Origin: Hemileia vastatrix
Lineage: Eukaryota; Basidiomycota; Pucciniomycetes; Pucciniales; Zaghouaniaceae
NCBI GenBank assembly: GCA_030280995.1
Contig: JASXTE010000008.1
Coordinates: forward strand, 2,189,001-2,253,000
Direction of reading: 5' to 3'
Length of the DNA stretch: 64,000 nucleotides
Under the pieces are notes generated by a model, which made no database searches, had not been told where the DNA came from, and saw nothing but the letters and a program-made list of their open reading frames with translations. Position numbers and translations under genes: made by a program. Positions 1-10,799 of the stretch are shown in pieces (the first letter of the stretch is position 1; every line of letters begins with the position of its first letter).

Positions 1-1252
1 TGTAATATAAACCTAAACTATCAAACCCAAGTTTGAAACATGGTCGTGGCAAAAAGTTTACTTTTTGGCTTGGGTGGTCCGTGCGCTTTGTCGTTTGTCA
101 TTAGGAAAGGCCCTCAATTATCAGCCGGACGTCTAGAAGGATGGAGGAAAGAAGAGGGAAAATGTAAAGGAGGAAGGGAAACTATAATATAATATAATTA
201 TGTATAATAAAAATAAAATATTTGTAACTTAGAAACATAAGACGACAAAATTTTTTTGAGAATTGACAAAATTGTAAGGATTTATTCAAATTATAAAAAT
301 ATTATAATTAATAGTTATTATTCAATGCACGACAGTTCAATGATAGTATTATAAATCTTAAATCAACCTATAGTTATTTATGTAGTTTTTAAATTAGATA
401 TATTGAACTAATAAAACTAATAAATAAAAGAGATATATTTAAAATATGTTAAGTGAGTGTATAGTGAGTGATGAGCTACCAGAGAGGTTTCTAAAGCCCT
501 TTTATAGGCGAGAGGACCCTCTAGAGTGTTCCAAATATAATTAAAAAAGTAAAATAAAGTGAAAGAAATATTTAAAAAATTTAATTAAAAACAATTAAAA
601 TAAATCCATGATTAAGCAAATATTTGTTTCCATCAGATATTTCTAAAAAAGAATAAAATTAATCTAACAAATAACTACGTGAGTATGGAAAATAAGAACT
701 ATGAGAAAGAATTCTAAAGAGGGAATAAAAATATCTAAAGAAGTATAATTAAAATAAAAGGAATTATTTTTACGCTTTTAAATAATCTTCACTCAGTATA
801 AGCAATGGTAATTTAACTATTTCAAGTAAATTATCTATTAAATTAATTGAACAACTAATTAAATTAATACAGGAACTTTTTTTAACATGAGAAATTAAAT
901 TTAATCATATTAAATTAATTTAGTAATATTAGTGACACAATTAAGGGTCAAGGAAGCGCCAAATATTGATGGATATTATTATATGATAAGTTGTATTTAG
1001 TTTATATAAATGTTATTATTAAAATTGTAGTTACAGTGTAAGTTAAATTTACACTTATAATATAATTTTGAATAATTTATTTATACATACAAATTATGCC
1101 ATGATATTATAGAATATTATATTTGTTTATGTAATACAATTTATTTAATAATAAAATTAAGTATAATATTTATTTTATTTATTCACAAAATATTTATAAT
1201 TTTATTTAAATAATTTTTTGTAATTACATAAAGTTATTCCTCTATATAATTA
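1..1252. other. AT-rich intergenic DNA, no gene recognised
   Basis: Very AT-rich sequence with stop codons in every frame at short spacing and no codon-like structure. I found no RNA gene, LTR end or known protein motif here. It may be old degraded repeat DNA. Confidence 0.6.
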
Positions 1253-1306
1253 CAGTAATTTATTGTATAAATTACTGGACTCCTGAGATAGCCTGGCTGA
1301 CAGAGG
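1253..1306 (+). repeat. Left arm of an imperfect terminal inverted repeat pair
   Basis: The stretch begins with a palindromic block (CAGTAATTT...AAATTACTG) and ends with TAGCCTGGCTGACAGA. The reverse complement of 7327-7380 has the same order: a CAGTAA...TTACTGG palindrome, a short spacer, then the identical 16 bases TAGCCTGGCTGACAGA. The two arms bound a 6.1-kb interval holding the Helitron fragment, the minisatellite and two solo LTRs. It may be the ends of a DNA transposon; no flanking target duplication was identified. Confidence 0.45.
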
Positions 1307-1307
1307 A

Positions 1308-2292
1308 GAACTTTTCCATGCACATTTCCCACTTTTTGTAGGTCCAGCTGTAGAGGATTATTCTGTGTAACATAAATTTGTGCAAATTTTTTCAGCACCA
1401 TCTATTGGTGGTAGGAGAGAGCCAATATAGTGAAGCAGTTCAACAGATATTTGGAAAGTGAAGACACCCTTTGGTCCCCAGGTTTAATGATCTATTTTTT
1501 AACCAAGAGAAGTCATTGTCAAGGAATTATTATGGTTTCAAATGTTTTTCCTGAAGTGATTGGAATCTGCAGAAATCATTTTCATTTGAAAATTAGAAAA
1601 TATTTATGTAAAAGAGATAAAATTAGTTATTGAATACACATGTGAAAAAGAAGAATTATCCAACCATACTTTGAATCCTTCAAATAGTGTTCTAACTCTG
1701 TTGGTGGTTCAAGTGTGATAGCTATGACAACCTTTACTTCACTGAAGCAAGTAGAAAAGCTTGGTTGCCTTATGGGTGATGCAGCAAGTTTCTCCTCCAA
1801 CCAATGAGCTTCCTCACAATAACTACAAATTACATCACATTTTTTCAAAGAGTGAACCTGAGTATATAAGGGGTTCAGAAGCCTTCTTCCAAGTGGAAAT
1901 GAAGAAGTTTGTGATGAGAAAGCAGAGTTAATAGATGGCCTTTCTGTAACAGGGGCAATGGATGCAAAATGAAGTTGTCCATGGCTAATGAGTGGATCTA
2001 TTGCACATATCCCTTGAATAATGGTTTGCAAACCTGATTGTCCACAGGGTCTACCCCTTGTAGTGCAAGATGGACCCATGATTAAAACTACAAAGAAAGA
2101 TTCACAAATCAGAGAATTGGTCACATTATCATTTCCCATATATATGGTGGGTCTCTCCCAAGACAATAAATGTAACATTATACAAAATGATGCAATATTA
2201 TATCTACACATATTATATCTAAAAATTACATTATATACATAAAAAACTATCATCATTATAAATCCTATATCATCAATAAGACTAACCTCCAA
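1308..2292 (-). pseudogene. Helitron-type replicase/helicase N-terminal fragment, decayed
   Basis: On the minus strand, roughly 2090 to 1640 encodes a block with CSYCEEAHWLEEKL, then P-x-F-x-T-C and a PPTELEHYLKDS block. That order (Cys pair, HW[LM][DE]E[RK]L, later Cys, PPxxLxxLL) is typical of the region upstream of the Rep domain in fungal Helitrons. After a probable intron (donor near 1651, acceptor TTTCTGCAG near 1572) the reading resumes with DSNHFRKNI and NNSLTMTSLG, also Helitron-like, with in-frame stops. It runs to about 1310, where the inverted-repeat arm begins. No Rep HUH motif or helicase Walker motifs are present, so this is a truncated non-functional remnant. The segment from 2292 to about 2100 may be intron or unrelated. 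Confidence 0.6.
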
Positions 2293-2677
2293 TAACAGGT
2301 GCCTACTTCATTTATTCATTATTCAAATTCATATTGAATTTGTCAATTATGGTCTCCCCTTTCCCAATTCTCTTGAAAAAATTGAGAAAAAGGAGCATAT
2401 AACTCAATCAAAATAATTCCTTTAAAAAGTGATAAAAATATCTCCACATAATCATTAATTCATAAGTTTTTTGTCTTCCGGGGAGAAATTTTCCTTTCAT
2501 CTGGAATGTAGACATTAAGAAAAGGTGCACTCTTTACAGCCATATTTTATTTGATGATTAAATTGAATTTAATCAATTTTTATTTTCATTATTTATTTTA
2601 AAATTATATTTCAAATGATAAAAATGATATATTATTTTGATATCAATTGCATTTCATATATCAATATCAACATATAT

Positions 2678-3165
2678 ATCATAGTTTCTTTATATATTAT
2701 ATATTATCTTCTTCATATGTTGAATTTCATGAAGCAATACATAAATCAACTGAATTTCAGTACAAATTTGTATATCATAGTTTCATTATATTTTTTATGC
2801 TTCATATGATGAAGTTCATGAAGAAATATATATCAATTGCATTTAATAACAAATGTAAATATATATATATATATTGGTTTCCTTATATTTGTATCAATAA
2901 TAATTTATATAGATTTAAATCATAGTTTCTTTATATATTATATATTATCTGCTTCATATGATGAAGATCATGAAGCAATACATACATCAAGAAAATTTTA
3001 GTACAAATATGTATATCATAGTTGAATTATAATTTTTCTACTCCATATGATGAAGTTAATGAAGAAATATATATCAATTGCATTTAATAAAAAATATAAA
3101 TATAAATATTTATTGGTTTCTTTATATATTTGTATCAATTTTAATATATATGGATTTCAAAGTGT
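2678..3165. repeat. Two-copy AT-rich tandem repeat, period about 244 bp
   Basis: The phrase ATCATAGTTTCTTTATATAT recurs at 2678 and 2922 with the following text conserved to about 3160. Each unit contains two sub-repeats of roughly 90-100 bases, each with a CTTCATATGATGAAG-like palindrome followed by a TCATGAAG.AATA block. Short open frames in it are low-complexity and not credible genes. Confidence 0.7.
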
Positions 3166-3671
3166 TAAAAATAAATAAAAAAAGAAAAAAAGAAAAAAAA
3201 GAAAAAAAAAGACTTACAATAAATTAGTGGAGGTTGGTTGATGTCCCAGGTGGTGGAGGTGGATGTGGGTGTTGCAGAAGGTAATCAAGTGGGTGAAGGC
3301 AGAGGTGGGCCTTTCTGGAAAGGAGAGGGAAGTGTTAGAAAATAAAAAAAAATAAAAAAAATGAAAAAATACCTACAATAAATTAGTAGAGGTGGGGTGA
3401 TTGCAAAGTGGTGGAGGTGGATGTGGGTGTTGCAGGAGGTGATTGAGTGGGTGGAGGCGGAGGTAGGCATTTCTGGAAAGGGGGGGAAGTGTTAAAAAAT
3501 AAAGAAAAGGAAAAAAAATACATACAATAAATTAGTGGAGGTGTGGTGTTTGAAAGTTGGTAGAGTTAGATGTGGGTGTCATGGGAGGTGATTGAGTGGG
3601 TGGAGGAAGAGTTGGAGGTTAGCTGTTAAGGGTGAGATGAAGATCAAAAGAAAAAAAATACTTACAATATA

Positions 3672-5167
3672 TTTCAGGCTGAGGTCAAGTACAAGGACGT
3701 GAACTAGCTTGAATGGTCTGTATCTAGAAGATTTAAATGTTCCTATATGAATACTGTAGTACAAATCCAATAAGTAGTAAAATATAACTCAAAATAAAGG
3801 TCTCAGCAATATAAATCTCACTAATTATTTATAAGGCTTACAATCTTATAGTTGGTAGAAAAATAGATTTAATAATTTAAATTCTATTCAAAATACTTTA
3901 TAAGTGCTAATTGATATGTATTGTAATTGGTTTGGCTATATGATTGAATTGTAATGATAAAGAATGTAGAAAACAAGACCCAAAACCTCCTCCTTTTATA
4001 CACAATAACTACCCCAATGAATCCCTTGATTTACCAGTCCTATACACAGTTAATGACGCCTCAATCCAACTAATAGACATGTCCTTCAAAATCCAGAGTG
4101 ACCCATACCATAATTAGAATAATCTCACCTGCCAAAATCCTGTAATAATAGGGAAAATCCATTAAAATTAAGAAATAGAATAAAAAGAGAATATATGCGT
4201 AATAAACAATAATATAAATTCTAAAATGTAATTTTTAAGGTTAATAATAGCCTAATAATAAGGGGGATTCACTGTAGAAATAATGGGGCTAATCCTGACA
4301 TTATACTACGTGAAATTCCCATCCAAAAATAACCAAAATTGACTGAGAAACCACCTAGAAACCCAAAAAAGGGCGTGAGATGTGGGGTAACTACATGCAG
4401 TCCTTGGAAGGCGCTTGCACAGGTAAATCCTTGACTAATTTCAGGTAAATTTAAGCATGGTAGTGAAATAAGGTGCCAAGAGTGATGTTATTAATGAAAT
4501 TAGTGCATATAAAGAGGGTCAATGCATTATTAATTAAGCTAGGAAACTAAATAAGTGCCTCTCACCTATTTAAGTGTGTTTCCTCACAGTGGGCGTAGAA
4601 TGTGGGGTAATTATAGTGTGAAAAAGCTAAATTTGCTAAAAATGAAGCTATTCACACGGGAAAAAAGCAGGCAGTATGTGGCCAGTACACAGAAGCCATT
4701 TCTGGCATAAAAAACACCAAATTTGAAAAGTGTTATTTTTATGCATTTAAGTAGCCAAATCAATAGTCCTAATTGAGAAAAATTGAACTGTGAAAGCGCA
4801 TCTTTGATATTCTTAAATTTATAGTGCATATAATCAACTTTTAAGTGGTTTAAAGCACATTTCTTGTTTTTTGCATAAAACAATGAAAATAACAGCTTTA
4901 AGTGTACTTAAAAATTATGTAGCCTTATAATTAAGGTTCTTAATATTACCCTAACATATTAAAACTTAATATTAAGTACATAAGACTTATAAAAGGTGGA
5001 TATATGCGTGTATATAAGGTGTTATAATGGCATTTTTTGTATATTATCATAATTTTACTTATGTATACTATTTGTGTACTCTAATTTATTGTTCCCATGT
5101 ATAGTTCATGTGTTTAAAATAACTTATAAGTACTTTTTACTAATTCCTGGGGATATACAGGCTAACA
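3672..5167 (-). mobile_element. Solo LTR, family D, reverse orientation
   Basis: Reverse-complement relative of the LTRs at 53319-54819 and 61545-63044. The start (TGTTAGCCTGTATATCCCCAG on the minus strand, at 5167) and end (TTGACCTCAGCCTGAAA, at 3672) match the D LTR apart from point changes. The minus strand keeps the TATA-like GTATAAAAGGAGGAGG near 3985-4003. Length is about 1496 bp against 1500 for the intact LTRs. Flanking 5-mers ATATA and ATAAA differ at one position, compatible with an old target duplication. Internal sequence is absent, so it is a solo LTR left by LTR-LTR recombination. Confidence 0.88.
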
Positions 5168-5360
5168 ATAAATTAGTGGAGGTAGGGTGATTGCAAGGTG
5201 GTGGAGATGGATGTGGGTGTTGCAGGAGGTGATCAAGTGGGTGGAGGTGGAGGCAGAGGCTAGCTGTAAGGGGTGAGATGAGGATTAGAAGAAAAAACAT
5301 ACTTACAATAAATAAGTGGAGGTGGGGTGTTTTCAAGGTGGTGGAGGTGAATGTGGGTGT

Positions 5361-6428
5361 TGTGGTGCGGTCTTCCAACATTGGCAGAGGCCTTTGTTGG
5401 TCTGTTTGGTGCTGTTTGTGTATGTCTTAATTTAAATTGGTTAAAGAATTAGGTGTTGTTTTGGTTTTATTCAGTGAATATTTGGACTATAGGTATGTGG
5501 GTACTACCATTGAATAGCCCTGGCTATTCTCTCTATTTTATGTCTTTTTGACATTTTTCATATTCCAAGTTTTAAGGGGACATTTCCTCATTTTTCATTT
5601 CTAAAAGATAGCTGTTTAATTTTGTTTTTTGTGTTTTGCAGGCTAACCTTAAGTCTTAGGTTTAAGTGCTTAGTACCATTAAGTAGAACTAATTTGGCTC
5701 TATATTTTATGCCCCAATGTTGTCATAGCTGAATTTTGTGTTTTAAGGGTTTTAGTAGTTGTGGTGGATTTTTCTAAGTATTTGGGGATTCATTAGATGT
5801 TTTTTGGTGGTTTTTTGGCTTCAGGGAGGTCTGCCCACCTCCGTTATAGAAGGCTGGGGAGTGTTTCTAGAGGTTTTTAATTCAATTTGGCTGTCAAAGG
5901 TGCCAAATTAGTTTCTGGGAATGAATCTTAGATAGGTGGTCTGTGTGTACATACTGAATAAGACAGTTTGGGGCAACATTAATTATCATACAACCATCTG
6001 GTAGTTATATCATTGTTTCTCACTCAGTTTTCACTGTTTTTTGGCCAAAATTTGCTGTTTTTGTTGCAAGGTTAGTTCTTCATTTATCTCAACTTTTGCA
6101 ACTGTTTTCTCTGGTGTAGCTTTGCAACCTGCATCAAGTATTATTTCTTTTGTCTGTGCAAAAAGTAAACAGTGTTTTGGTTTTCTGGTGTAGGTCTTTC
6201 TGCATTTCAGGTTTCTGCTTCTTTGGTTCTCAGTGGTCTACTATTGGATACTGTCTTGACTTGTTAAGCAGTCAAGAAGTGTGTTGGAAGGGGTATAGTA
6301 ACAGTCTCTAATTTGCTGTAGCAAATAAATCTCACCTGGTATTTCTTAAAGGGACAGGTTTTTTTCTCTCCAGTTTTACTCCAACTCCTTGGTCAAGGCC
6401 TATAGCTATTACTATAGGATTTTCTACA
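5361..6428 (+). mobile_element. Solo LTR, family C, plus orientation
   Basis: Matches the reverse complement of the C-element LTR at 39475-40152 (GTCTTCCAACATTGGC at the start, the GGTCTGTGTGTACATA and GACAGTTTGGGG blocks in the middle). Its end (CTCCAACTCC, GGTCAAGGCCTATAGCTA, TTCTACA) matches the C' LTRs at 43967 and 48653. It sits inside the minisatellite: left flank GATGTGGGTGT and right flank GCAGGAGGTGATTGAG together rebuild an array unit. The first base is uncertain (5361 or 5366). It lacks a GC-rich module present in the LTR at 39475-40152. Confidence 0.85.
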
Positions 6429-6485
6429 GCAGGAGGTGATTGAGCTGGTGGAGGCAGAGGTGGAGGCTAGCTGTAAGGGGTGAGA

Positions 6486-7326
6486 TTGGAATTAAAAGGA
6501 AAAAGAAAAACAATACTTACAAATACCAAGGATGAGAGTGTTGATCAAGGCAAAGAGTTAACAGATGGGGTGGAGATGTAGTGGATTATAAGAAAATAGG
6601 AATAAAAAAACAAAGGAAGAGTCGCTTGGGTATGTGTGAGGTGGAGGGGTGGAGCTGAAGTTTGTGCAAGAGCGGTGGGGGGGGGAAGTTAGGTTTGTGG
6701 AAGAATATTCTAATTGTTATGAAGTGTGTAAAATCCAAAAAAATAAAATGGCAAAAAAAAAAAACTCCCAAAATTTAGTTTGTTTCTTAAACCTTGTGAA
6801 TTTTATTGATAAAAAATAATCCAAATAATTGATTTTTGGAAAGAAATCAATTACTAAAACTTTCCTTGAAAAAAAAATTGAAACAAAAAAATAAATAATT
6901 AAAAACAAACACAAGTAGAATTATTCACCAAATAAATGAATTTTAAAGTTATTTGGTGTTAGATATACCACCTAAAGTCCTTGAAAAAAATGATAAAAAA
7001 AACTATACTTAAAAATTTAAAAAGAAAAAAAATTATTCACAAAAATAAAAAATCAAAATAATAAACACTCCAAATTTTTTTTTTATTCAGCTTCAACCTT
7101 AAAATTTTTTTTTATAATATTCTATAAAAAAACCAAAAAAAATAAAAAATAATGATATTCTGTAAAAAAAACAATAACAAATAAAAAATATTGTTAATAA
7201 AAATAATTAATGTTTGCCCATATTTCTCCTCCTTGTCTGCCTCATTTCCCTTTTTTTGGTGTCCTAAAACCCCCCCTCCCCCTTCTTGATCTCCTCAAAA
7301 TCCCCTTACCCCCCTTTTTCACCATT
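6486..7326. other. AT-rich, A-run-rich DNA, no gene recognised
   Basis: Long A and T runs, a G run near 6676 and a C run near 7270. Short minus-strand open frames are phenylalanine-rich low-complexity translations without recognisable motifs. Confidence 0.6.
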
Positions 7327-7380
7327 TCTGTCAGCCAGGCTACTAGACTTACCCAGTAAAATAATAAATTATTTACTGGG
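7327..7380 (-). repeat. Right arm of the imperfect inverted-repeat pair
   Basis: Contains TCTGTCAGCCAGGCTA followed by CCAGTAAA...TTTACTGG. It is the reverse complement of the order at 1253-1306, with a 16-base perfect core. AGCC-A-GGCT inside the core is itself a tiny palindrome. Confidence 0.45.
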
Positions 7381-7793
7381 ATGAAGCCACACATTTTATT
7401 TCTTATTATATAATTAATTATATTGTATTTACTTTATTATTACTTGCAATAAACTAACTAATTACAATTAGTAAACTTAGTAAATATTTAAAATTAATAA
7501 TAATGCTCCTCATATTTTTATTCCCTAACACTGTGCTCAATAACAGGTTGGAAGAGAGATAAAAATATATTAATACTAAATTTTAAGAATTAAAATTTCT
7601 TTATTTAAAAAGTTTAAAATTCTATTAATAAAAAAATTTTATTCAAATTATTTTACACTAAGTGTAAAATTTAAAAGTGAACTCTAAACTATATCAAATA
7701 ATGTGATATATTTTATTGACGCATCCTTATAGCACACTTTTTTATTTGAAACTCCTTATTATTGGAAAAGTTTTTCTCTCACACTCCTGTATG

Positions 7794-9055
7794 TAGGCCT
7801 TTTAACTCTGTGTGCTCTCTCTCTCTCCTTTTGCCTATAAAATTCCTTCCCTTTTTTGCTGTTTTATTCATTCCTTACTTACTATTTTATTAAAACATTT
7901 ATTACTAATAGTTATTGGTTTTAGTATTTACTTCTACGTTGTAGAGAGCTCTAAAGTACTAAGCAGTAGACACAATGCGAGATGGGTTGGTTCTCCTTTT
8001 CAATTTCTAAAAAGAAGCGCCTGCCACTCTTATTTTTAAAGACAGCGCAATAATGTGTAACACTAATTTGTGATTAGAAAGTTAATAAGTTTAGAACTTA
8101 GTTTAAAAGATTGGAAAAACAAGTATTACAATCCAGATATTTCTATTCTTAAAAAGCGCTAATATTCACAGCTACTCCCTCTTGAAGCGCTCTCTTTGAA
8201 TATTCTTTATTATAGCAATAAAATAACTCTAATAGTAGTTAACCCTACTGAATCTATATATTCTCAAATAATTGAATTCAGAAAATCTAATATTCTTTGA
8301 CTCCCCAATTATTAACTACTTGTATGTTAACTAACTATTCGTCAATTCGTTCTCCCCCTCATTACTAGATGCGATACCCTCTTTATATTTTTCCAGCGCT
8401 CTAAACACAGTTCCCTAATGGATCTCCAGCGCTGACTCTATCTCTACATTAGTAAAACATTAACTAATTTATTAGTAGACCACTTACACCGCTTGTAACA
8501 ACTACAGAAATTAAATCATACCTTATCCTTACTAACACTAGTATTAACTTGTTTTACTCATGCTTGACAGCTTGACATGCGCACCCCTGAGTGTACCTTT
8601 GTTTGCTTCAGCACTACTTTCAAGATTGACTCCTTCTAATTCTGATCTTAGTTGCTTTGATTTTCAACTAGTTAATCTCCCTAATCACCCGTTTTGGTAA
8701 GTTACCACACTAGCCGCGGTGCAGTATTCTTTTTAATTGAGCCTTTCTTTAAGCCATAATGCCTTTCTTAGTGTGTAATACACAATTATTGGAAAATAAA
8801 AGTCCATATTGTTCAGCGCTTGAAGTCCTAAATCAATAACACACAATTCCCCACTATGCAGTGCATCCTTCAGCAAATTCCGAGCGCACAGACCCTGAAT
8901 TCTTCTTCCGCACTTCTATTTCCCTTTGTCCTTGAAGCACACAAATACTCATTACAGTTTAGCACTTCCTACTGCGCTATGAATCCCTTTTGTTCTTCCT
9001 GGACTATGCAAGCTGATTGGTCCAAAATCAAACTACCTGCCAGGTGCGTACCACA
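7794..9055 (-). mobile_element. Probable 3' LTR of element F (outer end approximate)
   Basis: The inner end is inferred by analogy. ACCACA at 9050-9055 is followed by TCCTCCCTC, as in C (40148-40165, CCACATTCTCCCTCC) and C' (44873-44887), where the minus-strand polypurine tract meets TGTGG/TGTCA of the LTR. The outer end near 7794 (TGTAGGCC) is a guess, because the partner LTR of F is lost. The region carries repeated AGCGCT words (8156, 8186, 8393, 8427, 8813) also scattered through the rest of F. No protein-coding signal was found in it. Confidence 0.45.
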
Positions 9056-9088
9056 TCCTCCCTCTACTCGCGAATTTCCCCAGGAGCC

Positions 9089-9096
9089 TATAAATA
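9089..9096 (+). promoter_or_regulatory. TATA box upstream of the first F cluster gene
   Basis: CCTATAAATATCC lies about 107 bases before the ATG at 9203 and 34 bases inside the LTR edge at 9055. A similar CCTATAAATAGC precedes the second F gene, so both appear to have their own promoters reading away from the LTR. Confidence 0.55.
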
Positions 9097-9202
9097 TCCT
9101 GTGCCTTACAGAGTCTTCTTCATCCATCTTCATCCATCTTCCCTTATTTGTTACAATCCTCATTTCTTTTTTTTTGTTACCTTTATCACTTTTTCTCCTT
9201 CA

Positions 9203-9463
9203 ATGAATACTAGAAATACTACCATTAATACCAAAAATACCGCCAATGTTGTGGACGCTATCAGGCAGTTCGTGCGTACCCAGCCTGCTGCTGCTCCACC
9301 TGCAACACCAGTTACTACGCTGATGGGTGGGACAAGATGCACCCACTGCATCAAGAATGGCATAACTCCCTGTCATTTCTCAAAAGCCCGCCGTGGCAAC
9401 GTTTTCTTTACTGTAAGTTTTTTTTCTTCTTTTCGTTTCCTTCCTTTCTCCTTATTACTAATC

Positions 9464-9502
<39 letters not shown>

Positions 9503-9760
9503 GTCATGTGATTACTGTAAACAACACAAGAAGAAATGTAGTTACGATGGGCCTCCCACTGTTGCGAGCCTGGATCCCAATGCCTCTACCTCTAATATGA
9601 TGAGTCAGTTGGCCATCAAGCACCCTGCGCCTACCTCTTCAACTCCGCCTGGCAACAAGCAAGCCAAGTTTAATCATTGTGCACCCACACCTAGTAGTGT
9701 TGCCTCTGTCCCAAATTCCCTCTTTTCAGAGGAGAGTACAGTAAGCTCTTTTTTTTTCCG

Positions 9761-9792
<32 letters not shown>

Positions 9793-10289
9793 ACCCTAAC
9801 ATAAATTTCTTTCTCTCTTAGAATGCGCCAGCCACTCCTTATGCTGCATTGCCTCTGCTGCCTAATGCTCCCCTTTTCATTCCTGCTTTGGAAGAAGATC
9901 CGATCTGGGATACCAATCCAATTCCCAAGTGCCCTCCACGCTCAACGACTCCCAACTGGACCACCCTTCAACCAGTCTTCGAGGCTATCATCCCAGATTA
10001 TTGGCCAGCCGATGTCCCCCCTGACAACAACAAAGAAGAAGAGGAGCCTGCCATGGCTCAAAACTGGGAATTCGCAGAGCACGTTGCCTGCGCACCATAA
10101 GATGCAACTATGCATCGTATGAACAATATGATTGTCACCATCAAAAAATTTCTTGAGGCGGTCCTGGTCTATACTTGCACCAAGTAGGACAAAAGAAAAC
10201 AGCTAGTCACCACCTTGCAGAAAAACATGAAAGAGGCTGTTTACAACTGGGCTTTCTGTGTCCCTATCTACAATGACGCTGAATACTAA
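9203..10289 (+). pseudogene. Antisense Zn2Cys6-like cluster protein of element F, copy 1 (three exons)
   Basis: Exons 9203-9412, 9504-9740 and 9822-10289 join in frame (70, 79 and 155 codons). Introns are 9413-9503 (GTAAGT...TTTAG, with a TA repeat) and 9741-9821 (GTAAGC...CTTAG, CCTAAC branch site, long T run). Residues from about 45 read CTHCIKNGITPC, then after 14 residues CDYCKQHKKKC, so the first intron splits the two halves of the cluster. A Ser/Thr/Pro/Asn linker follows, then an acidic stretch (NKEEEEP) and a Lys-rich tail. Two in-frame stops (TAA 10098, TAG 10185) interrupt the tail before the final TAA. The fold resembles fungal Zn2Cys6 DNA-binding domains but spacing 3-4 is longer than usual. 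It lies on the strand opposite to F pol and next to its LTR. Likely nuclear and DNA- or RNA-binding by inference only. Confidence 0.75.
9413..9503 (+). other. Intron 1 of F cluster gene 1
   Basis: GTAAGT donor and TTTAG acceptor, with about 15 TA dinucleotides before the acceptor. Removing it joins the two Cys-rich halves in frame (FFT|SCDYC). Confidence 0.75.
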
Positions 10290-10753
10290 GATCTTTGTTT
10301 TATATTTCTTATAAATTGTATATAGTTTTGTAAAAAAAATGTAATAATAATATTTCTTTCTCCTTAATTCTGCTTGACCCTAAGTCCCTTGTGAGAACCC
10401 AACATCTGCAAGATGAGTTACCCTCAAAAAACGTCATCCTTTTTTCCAAACAGCGCACCTTACTACTAAGTGCCGATGAAAAGTGAAACGATAAACAGAA
10501 AATAAATCTGAGATCGGCGCTACTCCCTATAGCAGCAAGTACATCCCCTGCGTCATATATGCATGTGTTCCCTTGAAATCTTCAGATCTTCTCAGCGTAT
10601 GACATTCCCTTGACTGCGAAAAATTTGCCTTTCCATAGGTCCCTCATTTTCTTTTCTTTGACAATGATTCTTCCCATCCATCTTAGAAACCATTCAGCGC
10701 TCATGTCAGTTTATTGTGCGACTGATGTTTCTTCCATAATTCCATTATTAACC

Positions 10754-10760
10754 TATAAAT
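10754..10760 (+). promoter_or_regulatory. TATA box of the second F cluster gene
   Basis: ACCTATAAATAGCTC lies 40-46 bases before the ATG at 10800, a plausible distance for a fungal TATA promoter with a very short leader. Confidence 0.55.
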
Positions 10761-10799
10761 AGCTCATCTAATAACCTGGATTTCCTTCATCCAAACATC

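Larger units (their letters stand above)
3206..6485. repeat. G-rich minisatellite (unit about 140-160 bp), interrupted by two solo LTRs
   Basis: Units start with ACAATAAATTAGTGGAGG and continue with GTGGTGGAGGTGGATGTGGG and a GTGATTGAGTGGGTGGAGG block. Unit starts are seen near 3214, 3376, 3527, 3664/5165 and 5305, with a last partial copy at 6429-6485. Two LTRs have inserted into the array (see 3672-5167 and 5361-6428), and the array text resumes after each. The AT-rich stretch between G-rich blocks holds a recurrent GTAAGT-like word on the minus strand, but I do not call exons here. Confidence 0.75.

Noticed and set aside
3285..3770. Pro/Thr/His-rich minus-strand frames in the minisatellite
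   Set aside because: Follow the repeat period, change frame between units, no start-stop logic.
7327..7346. CTAG after a small AGCC-A-GGCT palindrome as a Helitron 3' end
   Set aside because: Stem of only four pairs and the same text is present as an inverted repeat at 1291, which Helitron ends do not have.
8856..9206. Open frames on both strands upstream of the first F cluster gene
   Set aside because: Lie in the presumed LTR and promoter region, with no conserved motif; the TATA box and ATG at 9203 explain the region better.
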